From: an uncultured Muribaculaceae bacterium
GTDB lineage: Bacteria; Bacteroidota; Bacteroidia; Bacteroidales; Muribaculaceae
Assembly (NCBI GenBank): GCA_910577465.1
Contig: CAJTMM010000001.1
Location: 44,500-108,499, forward strand
Length of the DNA stretch: 64,000 bases
Reading direction: 5' to 3'
Positions within the stretch are counted from its first letter, which is position 1. Each line of letters opens with the position of its first letter. Shown here one piece after another: positions 9,237 through 18,710 of the stretch. The notes beneath the pieces were generated by a model. That model did not search any database. It was not told the origin of the DNA and was given only the letters and a program-made list of their open reading frames with translations. The position numbers and the translations under genes are program-made.

Positions 9237-10937
9237 ATGGAATGGCTACTTGATACTTTCCGCAACAACCCGTCCATACCCATATTCCTCACTATCGGGT
9301 TAGGTTTCTGGATTGGACAATTGAAGTATAAGACATTCTCACTCGGCACAGTAACATCGGTTTTACTCGTGGGTGTGCTCGTGGGACAACTTGACATTGA
9401 AATACCCGGCCCCATCAAAAACGTATTTTTTCTGATGTTCCTTTTTGCCATAGGATATAGCGTAGGGCCGCAATTCTTTCGTGCATTGCGTGGCTCGGGC
9501 ATCAAACAGGTAATCTTCGCAGTAGTAGTGTGTGTACTATGCCTTGTCACAACCATTGCCATGGCAAAAATCATGGGCTACAACGTTGGCGAAACTATAG
9601 GATTGTTCTCCGGAGCACAAACTATTTCCGCAGTAATCGGCGTCGGTACCGACACAATGAGTGCGGTAGGCATGTCGGCAGCCGACAAAAAAGCCATGAC
9701 CGATATCATTCCCGTTGCCTATGCCGTGACGTACGTATTCGGCACAATAGGTTCTGCATACCTGCTTGCCAACTTAGGTCCGTTAATGCTTGGTGGTCTC
9801 AAGAAAGTCAAAGCCGATACCGCTGCTCTTGAAAAAGAGATGAATGAAAGTTCCATTAAGGACGACCCGGCTTATATCACAGCCAATCGTCCGGTAGCAT
9901 TCCGTGCCTATAAGGCAACATCCGACTTTTTCAAAACACCGCATTCCGTAGACGAAATCGAGAAGCATCTTGCCGGTCAAGGACGACGCCTATTCGTTGA
10001 ACGCGTACGCACCGACGGTAACATTGTATCGCCAACCCCCTCCACCATCATCAATCAAGGCGATGAGGTGGTTCTCAGCGGTCGACGCGAGTTTATCGTA
10101 GAAGATGAAAGTTGGATAGGACCTGAAGTCAACGACGCCGAACTGCTTAATTTCCCGGCTGAGCAAATCAACGTGATGATTACAAAGAAGACTGTAGCCG
10201 GAATGACAGTAGATCAGCTCCGTGGACAGAAATACATGTACGGTATATCCATCAAAGCCATTGATCGTGGCGGCGTTGCCATTCCGGTATTGGCAAAGAC
10301 CATGCTTGAACCGGGCGACACGCTCACCATCGTAGGATTACCCCAGGATGTCAACTCTGCAGCACCACAGATGGGCTACGTAGACCGTCCTACTACAAAG
10401 TCCAACCTTATACTTGTAGGACTTGGCATATTCATAGGCTGTATTATAGGCGTGCTATCGGTCAAGATAGGCAATGTTCCTGTAAGTTTGAGCACAAGTG
10501 GCGGAGCACTCATATCAGGACTCGTATGCGGATGGTTACGCTCCCGTCGCCCGTCATTCGGCGGCATCCCCAGTTCTTCGCTATGGCTCATGAACAACCT
10601 TGGTCTTAACATGTTTATCGCCGTAATAGGCATCACATCGGGGCCATCGTTTGTAAGCGGCATCGAACAGGTAGGCTTGTCCATGTTCCTTGTAGGCATC
10701 GTATGTACATCACTCCCCCTTATTCTCGGCGTGATTATAGGTGCCAAGATTTTCAAATTCCGTCCGGCTATAAATCTTGGATGCTGTGCAGGTAGCCGAA
10801 CCACCACCGCTTCACTCGGAGCTATACAGGAAGCTATCGGCTCAACCCTTCCTGCCATGGGCTATACCGTAACATACGCCATCGGCAATACCTTATTAAT
10901 CATGTGGGGCGTAGTACTCGTTCTCGTTATGGGTTAA
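9237..10937 (+). CDS. aspT: AspT-type aspartate:alanine antiporter (AAE family, two RCK-C/TrkA-C domains)
   Basis: A 566-residue membrane transporter. The N-terminal ~180 residues contain several hydrophobic helices, from FLTIGLGFWIGQLKY onward. A soluble middle (about 210-385) holds two TrkA-C/RCK-C-like repeats (RLFVERVRTDGNIV...GDEVVLSGRR and YGISIKAID...LEPGDTLTIVG). A second helical block runs to the C-terminus with CCAGSRTTTASLGAI. This layout is that of AspT/YidE transporters. The aspartate 4-decarboxylase gene lies 62 bp downstream. In characterised bacteria that pair imports aspartate, decarboxylates it to alanine and exports alanine, generating proton-motive force. Substrate assignment rests on this neighbour. 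Confidence 0.85.
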   Translation: MEWLLDTFRNNPSIPIFLTIGLGFWIGQLKYKTFSLGTVTSVLLVGVLVGQLDIEIPGPIKNVFFLMFLFAIGYSVGPQFFRALRGSGIKQVIFAVVVCVLCLVTTIAMAKIMGYNVGETIGLFSGAQTISAVIGVGTDTMSAVGMSAADKKAMTDIIPVAYAVTYVFGTIGSAYLLANLGPLMLGGLKKVKADTAALEKEMNESSIKDDPAYITANRPVAFRAYKATSDFFKTPHSVDEIEKHLAGQGRRLFVERVRTDGNIVSPTPSTIINQGDEVVLSGRREFIVEDESWIGPEVNDAELLNFPAEQINVMITKKTVAGMTVDQLRGQKYMYGISIKAIDRGGVAIPVLAKTMLEPGDTLTIVGLPQDVNSAAPQMGYVDRPTTKSNLILVGLGIFIGCIIGVLSVKIGNVPVSLSTSGGALISGLVCGWLRSRRPSFGGIPSSSLWLMNNLGLNMFIAVIGITSGPSFVSGIEQVGLSMFLVGIVCTSLPLILGVIIGAKIFKFRPAINLGCCAGSRTTTASLGAIQEAIGSTLPAMGYTVTYAIGNTLLIMWGVVLVLVMG

Positions 10938-10999
10938 CTGTCACTTCCTAATATAATCAGATTTAATTTTTCTTTCCCTTTAAAACAACCGAATATACA

Positions 11000-12640
11000 A
11001 TGAACAACCAAAATTCATCCGTAAATCCCGAAAATAAGGATTACGAACTGCGACTATCGAAAATGAGCCCGTTTGAAATCAAGAACGAACTTATAACCAT
11101 GGCACAGGACGATGCACGCGAATCCACCGCCACGTTCCTCAATGCAGGTCGAGGCAACCCCAACTGGATTGCCACATATCCCCGCGAGGCCTTCTTCCTC
11201 CTTGGCAAATTCGGCATCAGCGAATGCCGTCGCGTTGCCGACAGCCCCATAGGCATAGCGGGTATCCCCTCAATAAAAGGAATTGCTGAACGCTTTAAAG
11301 AATTCCTGGATGAAAACAAGGATGAGAATGGGGCTGACCTTCTGCGCGGCACATTCGACTATCTGGTGACCAAACATGATTTTGACCCCGACACTCTCGC
11401 TCACGAATGGGCGGAAGCAGTGGTTGGTGACCAATACCCCACCCCCGACCGTATACTACGAAGCACCGAAATCCTTGTGCAAGACTACCTGCGTATAGCC
11501 ATGGGCGGTAAGGACGATAAAACCGTCTATGATTTATTCGCCACCGAGGGCGGCACAGCCGGTATGTGTTATGCGTTTGACTCCATACAGGAGAACAAAC
11601 TGATTCAGAAGGGCGACAAGATGGCTCTTATGGTGCCGGCATTCACACCCTATATTGAAATTCCGCAACTTGACAGATTTTCGTTTGATGTAATCAACAT
11701 CAACGCCAACAAAGTACAGCACGATGGATATCACACTTGGCAATACCCACCCGAAGAAATCGATAAACTGCGCGACCCTTCCATCAAAGTTCTGTGCATC
11801 ACCAACCCGAGCAATCCGCCATCCTACACACTCGCCCCTGAGGTTCTCGACCAACTCGTAGACGTGGTGAAAAACGACAACCCCAACCTGATGATTATCA
11901 CCGATGACGTGTACGGTACATTCGTAAAGGATTTCCACTCACTGATGTACAAACTGCCGTACAACACCATGTGCGTATATTCATTCTCCAAATATTTCGG
12001 TGCTACAGGATGGCGTCTTGCCGTAATAGCTATACGTCAGAACAATGTATTTGACGACCTCATCGCCCGTCTACCCGAAGCCGACAAGAAAGACCTGCAC
12101 AACCGCTACTCCTCTCTGTCGCTCGAACCCGATAAAATCAAATTTATCGACCGAATGGTAGCCGATAGCCGAATGGTGGCTTTGAATCACACTGCCGGTC
12201 TTTCCACCCCGCAGCAAATGCAGATGTCGCTATTCGCCGGATTCTCGCTACTCAACGACGGAAGCTATAAAACAACCATGATGAACACCATCAAGGACCG
12301 TCTTGAAGCCCTTTGGAGCACCACCGGTTTCACACTGCTTGTCGACCCGTTGCGCGCAGGCTACTACTCTGAAATCGACATTATGGTATGGGCAAAGAAA
12401 TTCTATGGCGATGATTTTGCAAAATATCTGCAAGACAATTACGTACCTCTCGATTTCGTGATTCGCCTTGCCAACGAGACTGCCGTAGTATTGCTCAACG
12501 GCGATGGATTTGACGGTCCGGCGTGGTCTGTGAGAGCCTCACTTGCCAACCTCAACGAAGCCGATTACCTAAAAATAGGCACAGCTATCCGTAAGATTCT
12601 CGATGAGTACCATACCCGATACATGGCTCAGAAAAAATAA
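11000..12640 (+). CDS. aspD: Aspartate 4-decarboxylase / aspartate aminotransferase (PLP)
   Basis: A 546-residue fold-type I PLP enzyme of the bifunctional aspartate 4-decarboxylase/transaminase family, longer than ordinary aspartate aminotransferases (~400). The PLP lysine is K331 in YSFSKYFGATGWR. Cofactor and substrate motifs include EGGTAGMCYAF (residues 183-193), TNPSNPPS (269-276) and IITDDVYGTF (299-308). It releases CO2 from L-aspartate to give L-alanine. It sits behind aspT and is probably co-transcribed with it, so alanine would be the antiport counter-substrate. Also known as asdA. Confidence 0.9.
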   Translation: MNNQNSSVNPENKDYELRLSKMSPFEIKNELITMAQDDARESTATFLNAGRGNPNWIATYPREAFFLLGKFGISECRRVADSPIGIAGIPSIKGIAERFKEFLDENKDENGADLLRGTFDYLVTKHDFDPDTLAHEWAEAVVGDQYPTPDRILRSTEILVQDYLRIAMGGKDDKTVYDLFATEGGTAGMCYAFDSIQENKLIQKGDKMALMVPAFTPYIEIPQLDRFSFDVININANKVQHDGYHTWQYPPEEIDKLRDPSIKVLCITNPSNPPSYTLAPEVLDQLVDVVKNDNPNLMIITDDVYGTFVKDFHSLMYKLPYNTMCVYSFSKYFGATGWRLAVIAIRQNNVFDDLIARLPEADKKDLHNRYSSLSLEPDKIKFIDRMVADSRMVALNHTAGLSTPQQMQMSLFAGFSLLNDGSYKTTMMNTIKDRLEALWSTTGFTLLVDPLRAGYYSEIDIMVWAKKFYGDDFAKYLQDNYVPLDFVIRLANETAVVLLNGDGFDGPAWSVRASLANLNEADYLKIGTAIRKILDEYHTRYMAQKK

Positions 12641-12669
12641 ACTGCAAATACAATTTTTCAATTCTCTCT

Positions 12670-12708
12670 GAATCCCCCCGATGCCAAAATTCTGGCGCGG
12701 GGGGATTC
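12670..12708 (+). terminator. GC-rich hairpin after aspD
   Basis: Arms GAATCCCCCCG (12670-12680) and CGGGGGGATTC (12698-12708) pair perfectly, with a further GCCA/TGGC inside. There is no T-run behind it, so it may act as an mRNA 3' stabiliser or a weak terminator. The rest of 12641-12833 shows no gene. Confidence 0.55.
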
Positions 12709-12833
12709 CTCGTCATATGCCGTACCAAACATTTTAACGTTTGCGTTGTTAATATTGTCGTAAGCTTGGATATATACAGCTAATACTTGTGTTAATAATA
12801 CATAATTGACAGCGTGTACTTCTGTATAATATC

Positions 12834-12841
12834 TACCTTTG
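12834..12841 (+). promoter_or_regulatory. -7 element TACCTTTG of the first RND operon
   Basis: TACCTTTG fits the consensus and ends 33 nt before the ATG at 12875. An in-frame TTG at 12839 lies inside this element and therefore cannot be the start codon if the promoter is used. Confidence 0.6.
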
Positions 12842-12874
12842 AATCATAAAATCACATTCATCACCCAACAATCA

Positions 12875-14101
12875 ATGAAATACATAAGCAAATTTCTGGT
12901 GATTCGTAAACGCACCGTATTGATATCCGCAGTCGTAATTCTGGCTGCCGTAGCCGTATATTTCGTAGCCAAACATTGGAACAAACCTGTCGAAGAACTT
13001 CCTGCGGTTGTAATCCAACCCGTCGTACAAGACGATGTGGAAATCTACGGAGAATACGTAGGTAGAGTCCGTGCGCAACAATTTGTAGAAGTACATGCCC
13101 GTGTCGAAGGATATTTGGAAAACATGCTTTTTGCCGAAGGAACTTACGTTGAAAAGGGTCAGACGCTATTCGTGATAAACCGTGGTCAATATAAGGCAAA
13201 AGCCGACAAAGCCGCCGCTCAGCTGAAGAAAGACGAAGCACAGGAACAACAGACTAAACGCCAACTCGAACGCATACGCCCACTATACGAACAGAATGCA
13301 GCCAGCCGGCTTGACCTTGACAACGCCATAGCCGCCTACGAGACGGCAAAAGCAGCCGTTGCCATGAGCAAAGCCGACCTCGCACAGGCGGAATTGGAAT
13401 TAGGCTACACCACTGTGAAATCACCACTGTCAGGACAAATTAGCGAACGTCACGTCGATGTGGGCACATTGGTGGGACCCGGTCGTAAATCGCTGCTTGC
13501 CACCATTGTAAAAAGCGATACCGTATTAGTTGACTTCAGCATGACCTCTCTTGACTACCTGAAAAGCAAGGAGCGAAAAGTCGATATCGGGCAAAAGGAC
13601 GCCAACCGCTCTTGGCAGCCCAACGTAACCATTACGCTTGCCGACAATACTATATACCCATTCAAAGGGCTTGTTGACTTCGCTGAACCTCAAGTTGACC
13701 CACGCACAGGTACATTCTCAGTACGCGCCGAGATGCCTAATCCCGACAGGGTATTATTGCCCGGACAGTTCACCAAGGTAAAACTTCTGCTTGATGTTCG
13801 CGAGAAAGCCACAGTAGCACCTTTGAAATCGGTTATAATTGAAAAAGGTGGAGCCTACATCTATGTTATGCGCCGCGATTCTACCGTAGAGAAACGATTT
13901 ATCGAACTCGGACCGGAGTTCAACAACAATGTAGTGGTGGAGCGCGGATTAGTCGCCGGTGAAAATATCGTTACCGAAGGTTACCACAAGCTCGTACCAG
14001 GCATGAAAGTCCGTGTGACCGATGCCATAAAAAATCCCGAGCCCAATGAATCATCTGACGAAACCGCGACCATACAAACACAGCCACAAACCAAGCAATG
14101 A
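12875..14101 (+). CDS. RND efflux periplasmic adaptor (membrane fusion protein)
   Basis: AcrA/MexA-type adaptor linking the inner-membrane pump to the outer-membrane channel. An N-terminal hydrophobic anchor (VLISAVVILAAVAVYFVA) is followed by the lipoyl/barrel-sandwich halves (VEVHARVEGYLENMLF...VEKGQTLFVI and YTTVKSPLSGQIS). Between these lies an alpha-helical hairpin (KADKAAAQLKKDEAQEQQ). Beta-barrel and membrane-proximal domains form the rest. The start at ATG 12875 is downstream of the -7 element. The stop overlaps the next ATG by four bases (ATGA), implying translational coupling. The substrate is unknown. Confidence 0.9.
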   Translation: MKYISKFLVIRKRTVLISAVVILAAVAVYFVAKHWNKPVEELPAVVIQPVVQDDVEIYGEYVGRVRAQQFVEVHARVEGYLENMLFAEGTYVEKGQTLFVINRGQYKAKADKAAAQLKKDEAQEQQTKRQLERIRPLYEQNAASRLDLDNAIAAYETAKAAVAMSKADLAQAELELGYTTVKSPLSGQISERHVDVGTLVGPGRKSLLATIVKSDTVLVDFSMTSLDYLKSKERKVDIGQKDANRSWQPNVTITLADNTIYPFKGLVDFAEPQVDPRTGTFSVRAEMPNPDRVLLPGQFTKVKLLLDVREKATVAPLKSVIIEKGGAYIYVMRRDSTVEKRFIELGPEFNNNVVVERGLVAGENIVTEGYHKLVPGMKVRVTDAIKNPEPNESSDETATIQTQPQTKQ

Positions 14102-17100
14102 AAGTAACATTTTTCATAGACCGCCCGGTATTTTCAGCGGTAATATCCATACTTATTATTATAATCGGGGTTATCGGATTGTCGATGCTTCCCGTCGACC
14201 AATATCCGCAGATAACCCCTCCGGTAGTTAAAATCAGCGCCTCATACCCAGGAGCGAGTGCGCTCACCGTTTCCCAGGCTGTGGCAACTCCTATCGAACA
14301 GGAACTCAACGGCACACCCGGCATGCTCTACATGGAATCCACAAGCTCCAACTCCGGTGGATTCTCGGCTACTGTAACATTTGACATCTCGTCGAGTGCC
14401 GACCTTGCTGCTGTCGAGATACAGAATCGTGTAAAACTTGCGGAATCGCGTCTGCCGGCTGAAGTGATTCAGAATGGCATATCCGTTGAAAAACAAGCTC
14501 CGAGCCAATTACTAACGCTCTGCCTTACATCCACCGACCCTAAATTTGACGAAATATACCTGAGCAATTTCGCCACGCTCAATGTTCTTGACCTACTTAG
14601 GCGCATCCCGGGGGTGGGACGCGTATCCAACATCGGTAGCCGTTATTATGCCATGCAGATATGGGTACAACCGGACAAGCTTGCCAACCTCGGACTTACT
14701 GTAGCCGATATACAAAAAGCGCTCAAAGACCAAAACCGTGAATCGGCAGCAGGCGTTCTCGGACAGCAACCTGTGGAAGGGCTCGATATCACCATTCCTA
14801 TAACCACACGCGGACGTCTGTCGTCGGTAAGTGAATTTGAGGATGTAGTGGTACGCGCCAATACCGACGGTTCTCTTATACGCCTTCGCGACGTGGCACG
14901 AATATCGCTCGAAGCTCAAAGCTACAATACCGAAAGTGCCATAAATGGTGAAAATGCAGCCGTTCTCGCCATATACATGCTACCCGGAGCCAACGCCATG
15001 GAAGTAGCCCGCGAGGTAAAAAAGGCAATGGAGGAAATCAGCTCCAACTTTCCTGAAGGCATGAGCTACAACATTCCATTCGACATGACCACTTATATTT
15101 CCGAATCAATTCACGAAGTGTATAAAACACTTTTCGAAGCCTTGATTCTGGTAATTATAGTAGTGTATCTGTCACTGCAGAGCTGGCGTGCAACACTGAT
15201 TCCACTTGTAGCCGTACCCATATCGCTGATAGGTACATTCGGCTTCATGCTCATGTTCGGTTTTTCCATAAATATGCTCACTCTACTCGGATTGGTACTC
15301 GCTATAGGTATAGTGGTCGACGATGCCATAGTGGTGGTAGAGAATGTGGAACGCATCATGCATGAGGAGCACCTTTCACCATACGAAGCCACAAAGAAAG
15401 CTATGGAGAGCCTTACAAGCGCCATCATAGCCACATCACTCGTACTTGCAGCTGCGTTTGTACCGGTAAGTTTTCTTGGAGGAATCACCGGACAGCTTTA
15501 CCGCCAGTTTTCGGTAACGATAGTAGTCTCTGTCCTGTTATCAGCTATTGTTGCACTGACCCTGAGTCCGGTCATGTGTTCGCTGATTCTCAGACCTGTA
15601 GATCAAGACAAGAAGAAAAACATCATATTCCGTAAAATAAATGAATGGCTTGCCGCCGGTAACTTGAAATACATTGATATCATACGCAAGGCAATAAATG
15701 CCAAACGTCGCATAATCATAGCGTTTTGTGTGATGATAGGTGGCATATTCATTATCGGCAAACTCATGCCGAGCAGCTTCCTTCCGGTTGAGGACCAAGG
15801 TTATTTCAAAGTAGAGCTTGAGTTGCCGGAAGGAGCCACCCTGGACCGCACACGCATAGTCACCGAAAGAGCCGTAAGCTATCTCATGGCAAACCCGGCT
15901 GTGGATTACGTACAGAGTGTTGCCGGCAGCAGTTCACGTGTAGGAAGCAGCCAAGCGCGTTCTGAATTGACGGTCATTCTAAAGCAGTGGGGCGAACGCG
16001 ACGGACAGACAGTCGAAAGCATAATGTCGCAGGTCAAAAAAGACATGGCGGATTATCCCGAATGCAAGATATATCTGTCGACACCGCCTGTCATACCCGG
16101 ACTCGGAAGTTCCGGCGGCTTTGAGTTGCAACTTGAGGCCCGTGGCGACGCTACGCTTGACAACCTCACTGCCGCAGCAGACACACTCATGTACTATGCG
16201 TCACGACATAAGGAAATAACCGGACTGTCATCTTCGCTGCAATACGAGATACCACAATTGTATTTCGATGTGGACCGCGACAAAGTAAAATTTGCCGGAG
16301 TGCCGATGGCAGACGTATTCTCGACCATGAAAGCATATACCGGAGCTGTGTATGTCAACGACTTCAATATGTTCAACCGAGTGTACCGCGTGTACCTTCA
16401 AGCCGAAGCTCCTTACCGAGAACATAAGGAAAGTATCAATCTCTTCTTTGTGCGCGGTGCCGACGGTACCATGATTCCGCTTACATCGCTCGGTACCACC
16501 TCTTACACCACAGGACCGGGAAGCATACGGCGGTTCAATATGTTCAACAGCGCGGTGATTCGCGGAGAAGCGGCACGCGGCTATAGCTCCGGACAAGCCA
16601 TGGAAATCATGGAGGAGATAGCATCCGAACATCTGCCTGACAATATCGGAGTCGAATGGAGCGGGCTATCCTATCAAGAGAAAAAAGCCGGTGGACAAAC
16701 TGCCGTGGTGCTATTGTTGGTATTCACGTTTGTGTTCCTGTTCCTGGCTGCCCTATACGAAAGTTGGACAGTTCCGGCGGCAGTACTGCTGTCCCTGCCT
16801 GTCGCTGCTTTGGGTGCATATCTTGGAGAATGGTTATGCGGATTGGAGAATGATGTCTACTTCCAGGTCGGTCTTGTAATGCTGGTGGGAATGGCTGCCA
16901 AGAACGGTATCCTCATCGTGGAATTTGCCAAAGAACAAACCGCCAAGGGCGTCGATGCCTTACACGCAGCCTTACACGCCTCAAGCCTTCGTTTCCGACC
17001 CATACTCATGACATCGCTCGCCTTTATCCTCGGCATGTTGCCAATGGTTCTTGCATCAGGAGCAGCTTCGGCAAGCCGTCGAGCCATTGGCACAGGCGTA

Positions 17101-17229
17101 TTCTTCGGCATGATATTCGCCGTAACATTAGGCATTGTACTTGTGCCATTCTTTTACGTATTGATAATCCGTGGTGTGGCAAAATTCCGTCGCAATAGCC
17201 ACATGCCAAACAAATCCACACAATCATGA
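14098..17229 (+). CDS. RND efflux inner-membrane transporter (HAE1/AcrB family)
   Basis: A 1043-residue proton-driven drug/hydrophobe exporter. It opens with FFIDRPVFSAVISILIIIIG (TM1) and has the porter-domain motif near residue 40 (SYPGASALTVSQAVATPIEQ). TM4 carries GIVVDDAIVVVENVERIM, whose aspartates relay protons. The second half repeats the fold, with a final TM bundle (LVMLVGMAAKNGILIVEFAK). Length is normal. Overlaps of 4 bp with genes on both sides define a three-gene operon. The exported substrate cannot be deduced. Confidence 0.93.
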   Translation: MKVTFFIDRPVFSAVISILIIIIGVIGLSMLPVDQYPQITPPVVKISASYPGASALTVSQAVATPIEQELNGTPGMLYMESTSSNSGGFSATVTFDISSSADLAAVEIQNRVKLAESRLPAEVIQNGISVEKQAPSQLLTLCLTSTDPKFDEIYLSNFATLNVLDLLRRIPGVGRVSNIGSRYYAMQIWVQPDKLANLGLTVADIQKALKDQNRESAAGVLGQQPVEGLDITIPITTRGRLSSVSEFEDVVVRANTDGSLIRLRDVARISLEAQSYNTESAINGENAAVLAIYMLPGANAMEVAREVKKAMEEISSNFPEGMSYNIPFDMTTYISESIHEVYKTLFEALILVIIVVYLSLQSWRATLIPLVAVPISLIGTFGFMLMFGFSINMLTLLGLVLAIGIVVDDAIVVVENVERIMHEEHLSPYEATKKAMESLTSAIIATSLVLAAAFVPVSFLGGITGQLYRQFSVTIVVSVLLSAIVALTLSPVMCSLILRPVDQDKKKNIIFRKINEWLAAGNLKYIDIIRKAINAKRRIIIAFCVMIGGIFIIGKLMPSSFLPVEDQGYFKVELELPEGATLDRTRIVTERAVSYLMANPAVDYVQSVAGSSSRVGSSQARSELTVILKQWGERDGQTVESIMSQVKKDMADYPECKIYLSTPPVIPGLGSSGGFELQLEARGDATLDNLTAAADTLMYYASRHKEITGLSSSLQYEIPQLYFDVDRDKVKFAGVPMADVFSTMKAYTGAVYVNDFNMFNRVYRVYLQAEAPYREHKESINLFFVRGADGTMIPLTSLGTTSYTTGPGSIRRFNMFNSAVIRGEAARGYSSGQAMEIMEEIASEHLPDNIGVEWSGLSYQEKKAGGQTAVVLLLVFTFVFLFLAALYESWTVPAAVLLSLPVAALGAYLGEWLCGLENDVYFQVGLVMLVGMAAKNGILIVEFAKEQTAKGVDALHAALHASSLRFRPILMTSLAFILGMLPMVLASGAASASRRAIGTGVFFGMIFAVTLGIVLVPFFYVLIIRGVAKFRRNSHMPNKSTQS

Positions 17230-18599
17230 AGCCAATTGTAGCCATAATAATCGCTGCCACTGCCCTATCGCTTGGGTCATGTAAACTCGGTCAGAAATAT
17301 GTGAAGCCATCCAACACCGGTATGCCTACAGCGTTTGACCCCACCGTTCAGACCGATACGATATCCATAGCTGACCTGAAATGGCAGGAAGTCTATTCCG
17401 ATTCAATACTTCAATCACTCATTGAAAAGACACTGGCAAATAACAAAGACCTTCTTGCCGCTGATGCCAGAATCAAGGAACTTGCCGCACAAAGCCGTGT
17501 GGCTAAAGCCGACTTATTTCCCTCCATTACAGGAAACGCTTACACCCAGAAGGAAGCCCTGAATTATGGAGGCGACGGATTCTCAAACGATCCCGAGATA
17601 GGAATAAAACTGTCGATAGGTTGGGAAGCCGACCTCTGGGGAAATCTACGATGGGCAAAAGACCGAAGCATTGCCCAGTTATTGGGGAGCATAGAAGCTC
17701 AACGAGCCTTAAAAATAAGTCTTATAGCCCAAGTGGCACAAGCTTATTTTGAATTGGTAGCGCTCGACCATGAATATAACATCGTAAGCCGCACGCTTCA
17801 AGCCCGCAAAGAGGGAGTACGCATAGCCAAACTACGTTTTGAGGGCGGACTTACTGCTGAGACATCCTATCTTCAAGCCCAGGTAGAATATGCACGTACC
17901 GCCACATACCTTCCGGTTCTCGAACGCAACATTGCGCTCAAAGAGAATCAGATTTCATTACTTACAGGCTCTTACCCGGATCACATCGAACGAGCTGAAT
18001 TCAAAGCCGACGTACCATTACCCGAGACGCTTCCGGTAGGATTACCATCAGCCTTGCTCGAAAAACGTCCCGATATTCGCCAGGCAGAACAACAGCTCAT
18101 CGCCGCCAACGCTGAGGTAGGAATTGCCTATACCAATCGGTTTCCCCGGCTTACGCTGACTGCTCAAGGTGGATTGGAGAGCGAGGAATTTGCCAATTTT
18201 CTCAAATCGCCCATGTACTTCCTTAGTGCAGGACTTATAGGTCCGGTATTCGACATGGGACGCCGACAAGCGGCATATCGCGCCAAACAAGCGGCTTACG
18301 AACAAGCGAATTTACAATACGAGAAGACTGTACTCCAAGCCTTCACTGATGTAAAAAATGCAATAGTCACATTCAAAAAAGTTGAGGACATATATACAAA
18401 ATGGCGCGAACTCGAACAGTCAGCCAAAGCAACCATGGACCTTGCCCAGCTGCAATACATAAATGGTGTGATAAGCTATATCAATGTTCTTGACGCCCAA
18501 CGTAGTTATTTCGATGCACAGATAGGTCTGAGCAACGCTATACGCGACAAGCGCCTGTGCCTTGTCCAACTTTACAAATCACTTGGCGGTGGCTGGTAA
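17226..18599 (+). CDS. Outer-membrane efflux channel lipoprotein (TolC/OprM, NodT family)
   Basis: A 457-residue outer-membrane factor. The lipobox LGSC lies at the end of the signal peptide, so the mature protein is probably lipid-anchored. Two repeats of the TolC coiled-coil fold are visible: DLLAADARIKELAAQSRVAKADLFPS in the first half and LLEKRPDIRQAEQQLIAANAEVG in the second. The C-terminal ISYINVLDAQRSYFDAQI motif is typical of the family. It is the last gene of the operon, with a 4-bp overlap with the pump gene. Confidence 0.92.
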   Translation: MKPIVAIIIAATALSLGSCKLGQKYVKPSNTGMPTAFDPTVQTDTISIADLKWQEVYSDSILQSLIEKTLANNKDLLAADARIKELAAQSRVAKADLFPSITGNAYTQKEALNYGGDGFSNDPEIGIKLSIGWEADLWGNLRWAKDRSIAQLLGSIEAQRALKISLIAQVAQAYFELVALDHEYNIVSRTLQARKEGVRIAKLRFEGGLTAETSYLQAQVEYARTATYLPVLERNIALKENQISLLTGSYPDHIERAEFKADVPLPETLPVGLPSALLEKRPDIRQAEQQLIAANAEVGIAYTNRFPRLTLTAQGGLESEEFANFLKSPMYFLSAGLIGPVFDMGRRQAAYRAKQAAYEQANLQYEKTVLQAFTDVKNAIVTFKKVEDIYTKWRELEQSAKATMDLAQLQYINGVISYINVLDAQRSYFDAQIGLSNAIRDKRLCLVQLYKSLGGGW

Positions 18600-18710
18600 C
18601 TAATGAAGCTGGATATCAGCAAGGTCCGAAGGTTTTAACAATTCTTTGTCCTTATAGGCTAATCTATCAAGTACCCCACTGCGTTATAGCTTAGAACATA
18701 TCCTCAAGCT

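Noticed and set aside
12839..12874. TTG start extending the RND adaptor by 12 residues
   Set aside because: The TTG is part of the -7 element TACCTTTG; ATG 12875 lies downstream of the predicted promoter. The same argument removes TTG starts at 23152 (uvrA) and 50190 (AraC).
18603..18638. Eleven-residue ORF (MKLDISKVRRF) before the VKOR gene
   Set aside because: Too short, with no family pattern or convincing promoter.
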